Of a stretch of 64,000 nucleotides of DNA, positions 63,206-64,000 are shown piece by piece (position 1 is the first letter of the stretch; every line of letters starts with the position of its first letter). Made by a program: the position numbers and the translations under genes. The notes under the pieces are model-generated. The model ran no database searches and had not been told where the DNA came from. It worked only from the letters and a program-made list of their open reading frames with translations. This DNA is from Ascarosepion bandense (taxonomy: Eukaryota; Mollusca; Cephalopoda; Sepiida; Sepiidae): NCBI GenBank assembly GCA_037127315.1, contig JBBBDQ010001027.1, forward strand, positions 2,312,501-2,376,500, given 5' to 3'.

Positions 63206-64000
63206 TAATTTTCAGCTATCGCTGGTCCCGATTTCTACTGAGAGGACAACGGACGAAATGTTGTAATACAAACATTAAGTTCATTATAGATAGAAATGGA
63301 TGTAAGAAAAGATCTATTCAACCTATACAGCGAGACAATTTTGACAGCTTTACAGGTTTTGCCAAGGTTCGTCAACGGAATAATATAAAATATGAAGATA
63401 ATACAGTTCTGATATCTGACGCAGAAAGAAAACTACAAGACCTCCTACAGGATGTAGCGGAAATCAAAGACTACATATAAACTACATGAAAACTGAATGC
63501 GAAGAGAGGGAATCAAAAATGCCAACTACATGTTTGGGATACTAAAATCAAGCAGGTACAGGAATTGAAATACTTGGGAAGGGTTCTACCAGAGGACGGA
63601 AAGTGCGACACTGAGATCCGAAAGAGTATTGGGATGGCCAAAGACGCATTCCAGAAGCTGATTAGTGTAAGACAGGAAAATTTCGATGAAAACAAACAAA
63701 AAATTTCTTGATTGTTAAGTGATGTCTGTCCTTCAATTTGCTGAACAATCTAATCAAATATGATGGAAAATCTCGAAACAACTAAAATGTGGTTCTACAG
63801 AAGGATGTTGAGGATACCATGTACCGAACATGAAAAGGAAACGTATTGGGATGGCCAAGGACGTATTCCAGGAGCTGGGTAGCTTACTGAAAGTGCTGGG
63901 TTGTTAAGTAATGTCTGTCCTTCAACTTGCTAAAAACACTAATCAAAGATGAGGGAAAGGCATGAAACAACTGAAATGTGGTTCTACAGAAGGATGTTGA
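63206..64000 (+). mobile_element. LINE-R copy, rearranged, running off the window
   Basis: The plus strand reads FNLYSETILTALQVLP-like sequence, then IKYEDNTVLISDAERKLQDL (catalytic Y-A-D-D changed to Y-E-D-N), KCDTEIRKSIGMAKDAFQKL, MSVLQF. The final part repeats: cgtattgggatggccaagga and gtaatgtctgtccttcaact at 63,840-63,925 duplicate 63,630-63,735, about 200 bp apart. Frame broken many times. Confidence 0.85.

Noticed and set aside
1..64000. CRISPR array
   Set aside because: The regular arrays have no unique spacers between short repeats, and the DNA is clearly eukaryotic.

Overview
This is nuclear DNA of an animal, very probably a cephalopod or another large-genome mollusc (inference). 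It is AT-rich and packed with microsatellites, with no bacterial-type gene density. The repeats are tRNA-headed SINEs, two non-LTR retrotransposon families, Penelope-like elements, Tc1/mariner, hAT and Helitron remnants, solo LTRs and several satellites. I recognise no intact host protein-coding gene. Nearly every readable open frame is a decayed transposon fragment, a frame through a tandem array, or a low-complexity frame. Family names used here are my own: LINE-J is jockey-superfamily-like, with a 3' tail ending in GATTAAAA. LINE-R is RTE-like, with an endonuclease plus reverse transcriptase and (AAG)n tails. SINE-A has a tRNA head. Hel-1 is a non-autonomous Helitron. PLE means Penelope-like element.

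Layout: 1-2,050 is a 108-bp satellite that becomes a 216-bp dimeric higher-order array; shorter arrays of about 80 and 110 bp follow to 4.0 kb. 5.4-10 kb holds a Helitron, a solo-LTR-bearing block that is duplicated at 24.3-25.7 kb, LINE scraps and a second solo LTR. 10.2-13.15 kb is a LINE-J copy in which a 142-bp piece of the reverse transcriptase frame has expanded into about 15 tandem units. 13.1-20.3 kb has LINE-R, SINE-A with a 5S rRNA-derived head, two Helitrons, a Tc1-like element and a LINE-J split by a GC-rich insertion. 20.36-21.67 kb is a complete non-autonomous hAT with an 8-bp target duplication and a long internal hairpin. 22-30 kb is a SINE-A multimer, purine-rich low-complexity DNA and LINE-R. 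30-50 kb is mostly LINE-R and LINE-J fragments, SINE-A copies, TCTA arrays, Tc1 remnants and an unknown 1.17-kb insertion with a 16-bp target duplication. 50.1-51.5 kb is a tandem array of about 300-bp units. 51.8-54.7 kb has two Penelope-like elements, 56.2-57.6 kb a nested mariner/inverted-repeat structure, 58.7-59.5 kb a 42-bp minisatellite, 60.7-61.2 kb a mariner transposase pseudogene, and LINE-R/LINE-J fragments run to the end.

The strongest candidate for something new is the 50.58-51.46 kb array. Each unit couples RNA polymerase III-like A and B boxes to a type I hammerhead ribozyme, and a further hammerhead core lies at 16,190-16,231. This resembles the Schistosoma Sm-alpha satellite and metazoan retrozymes. 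Nothing here was checked by database search; calls rest on reading motifs and comparing copies within the window.
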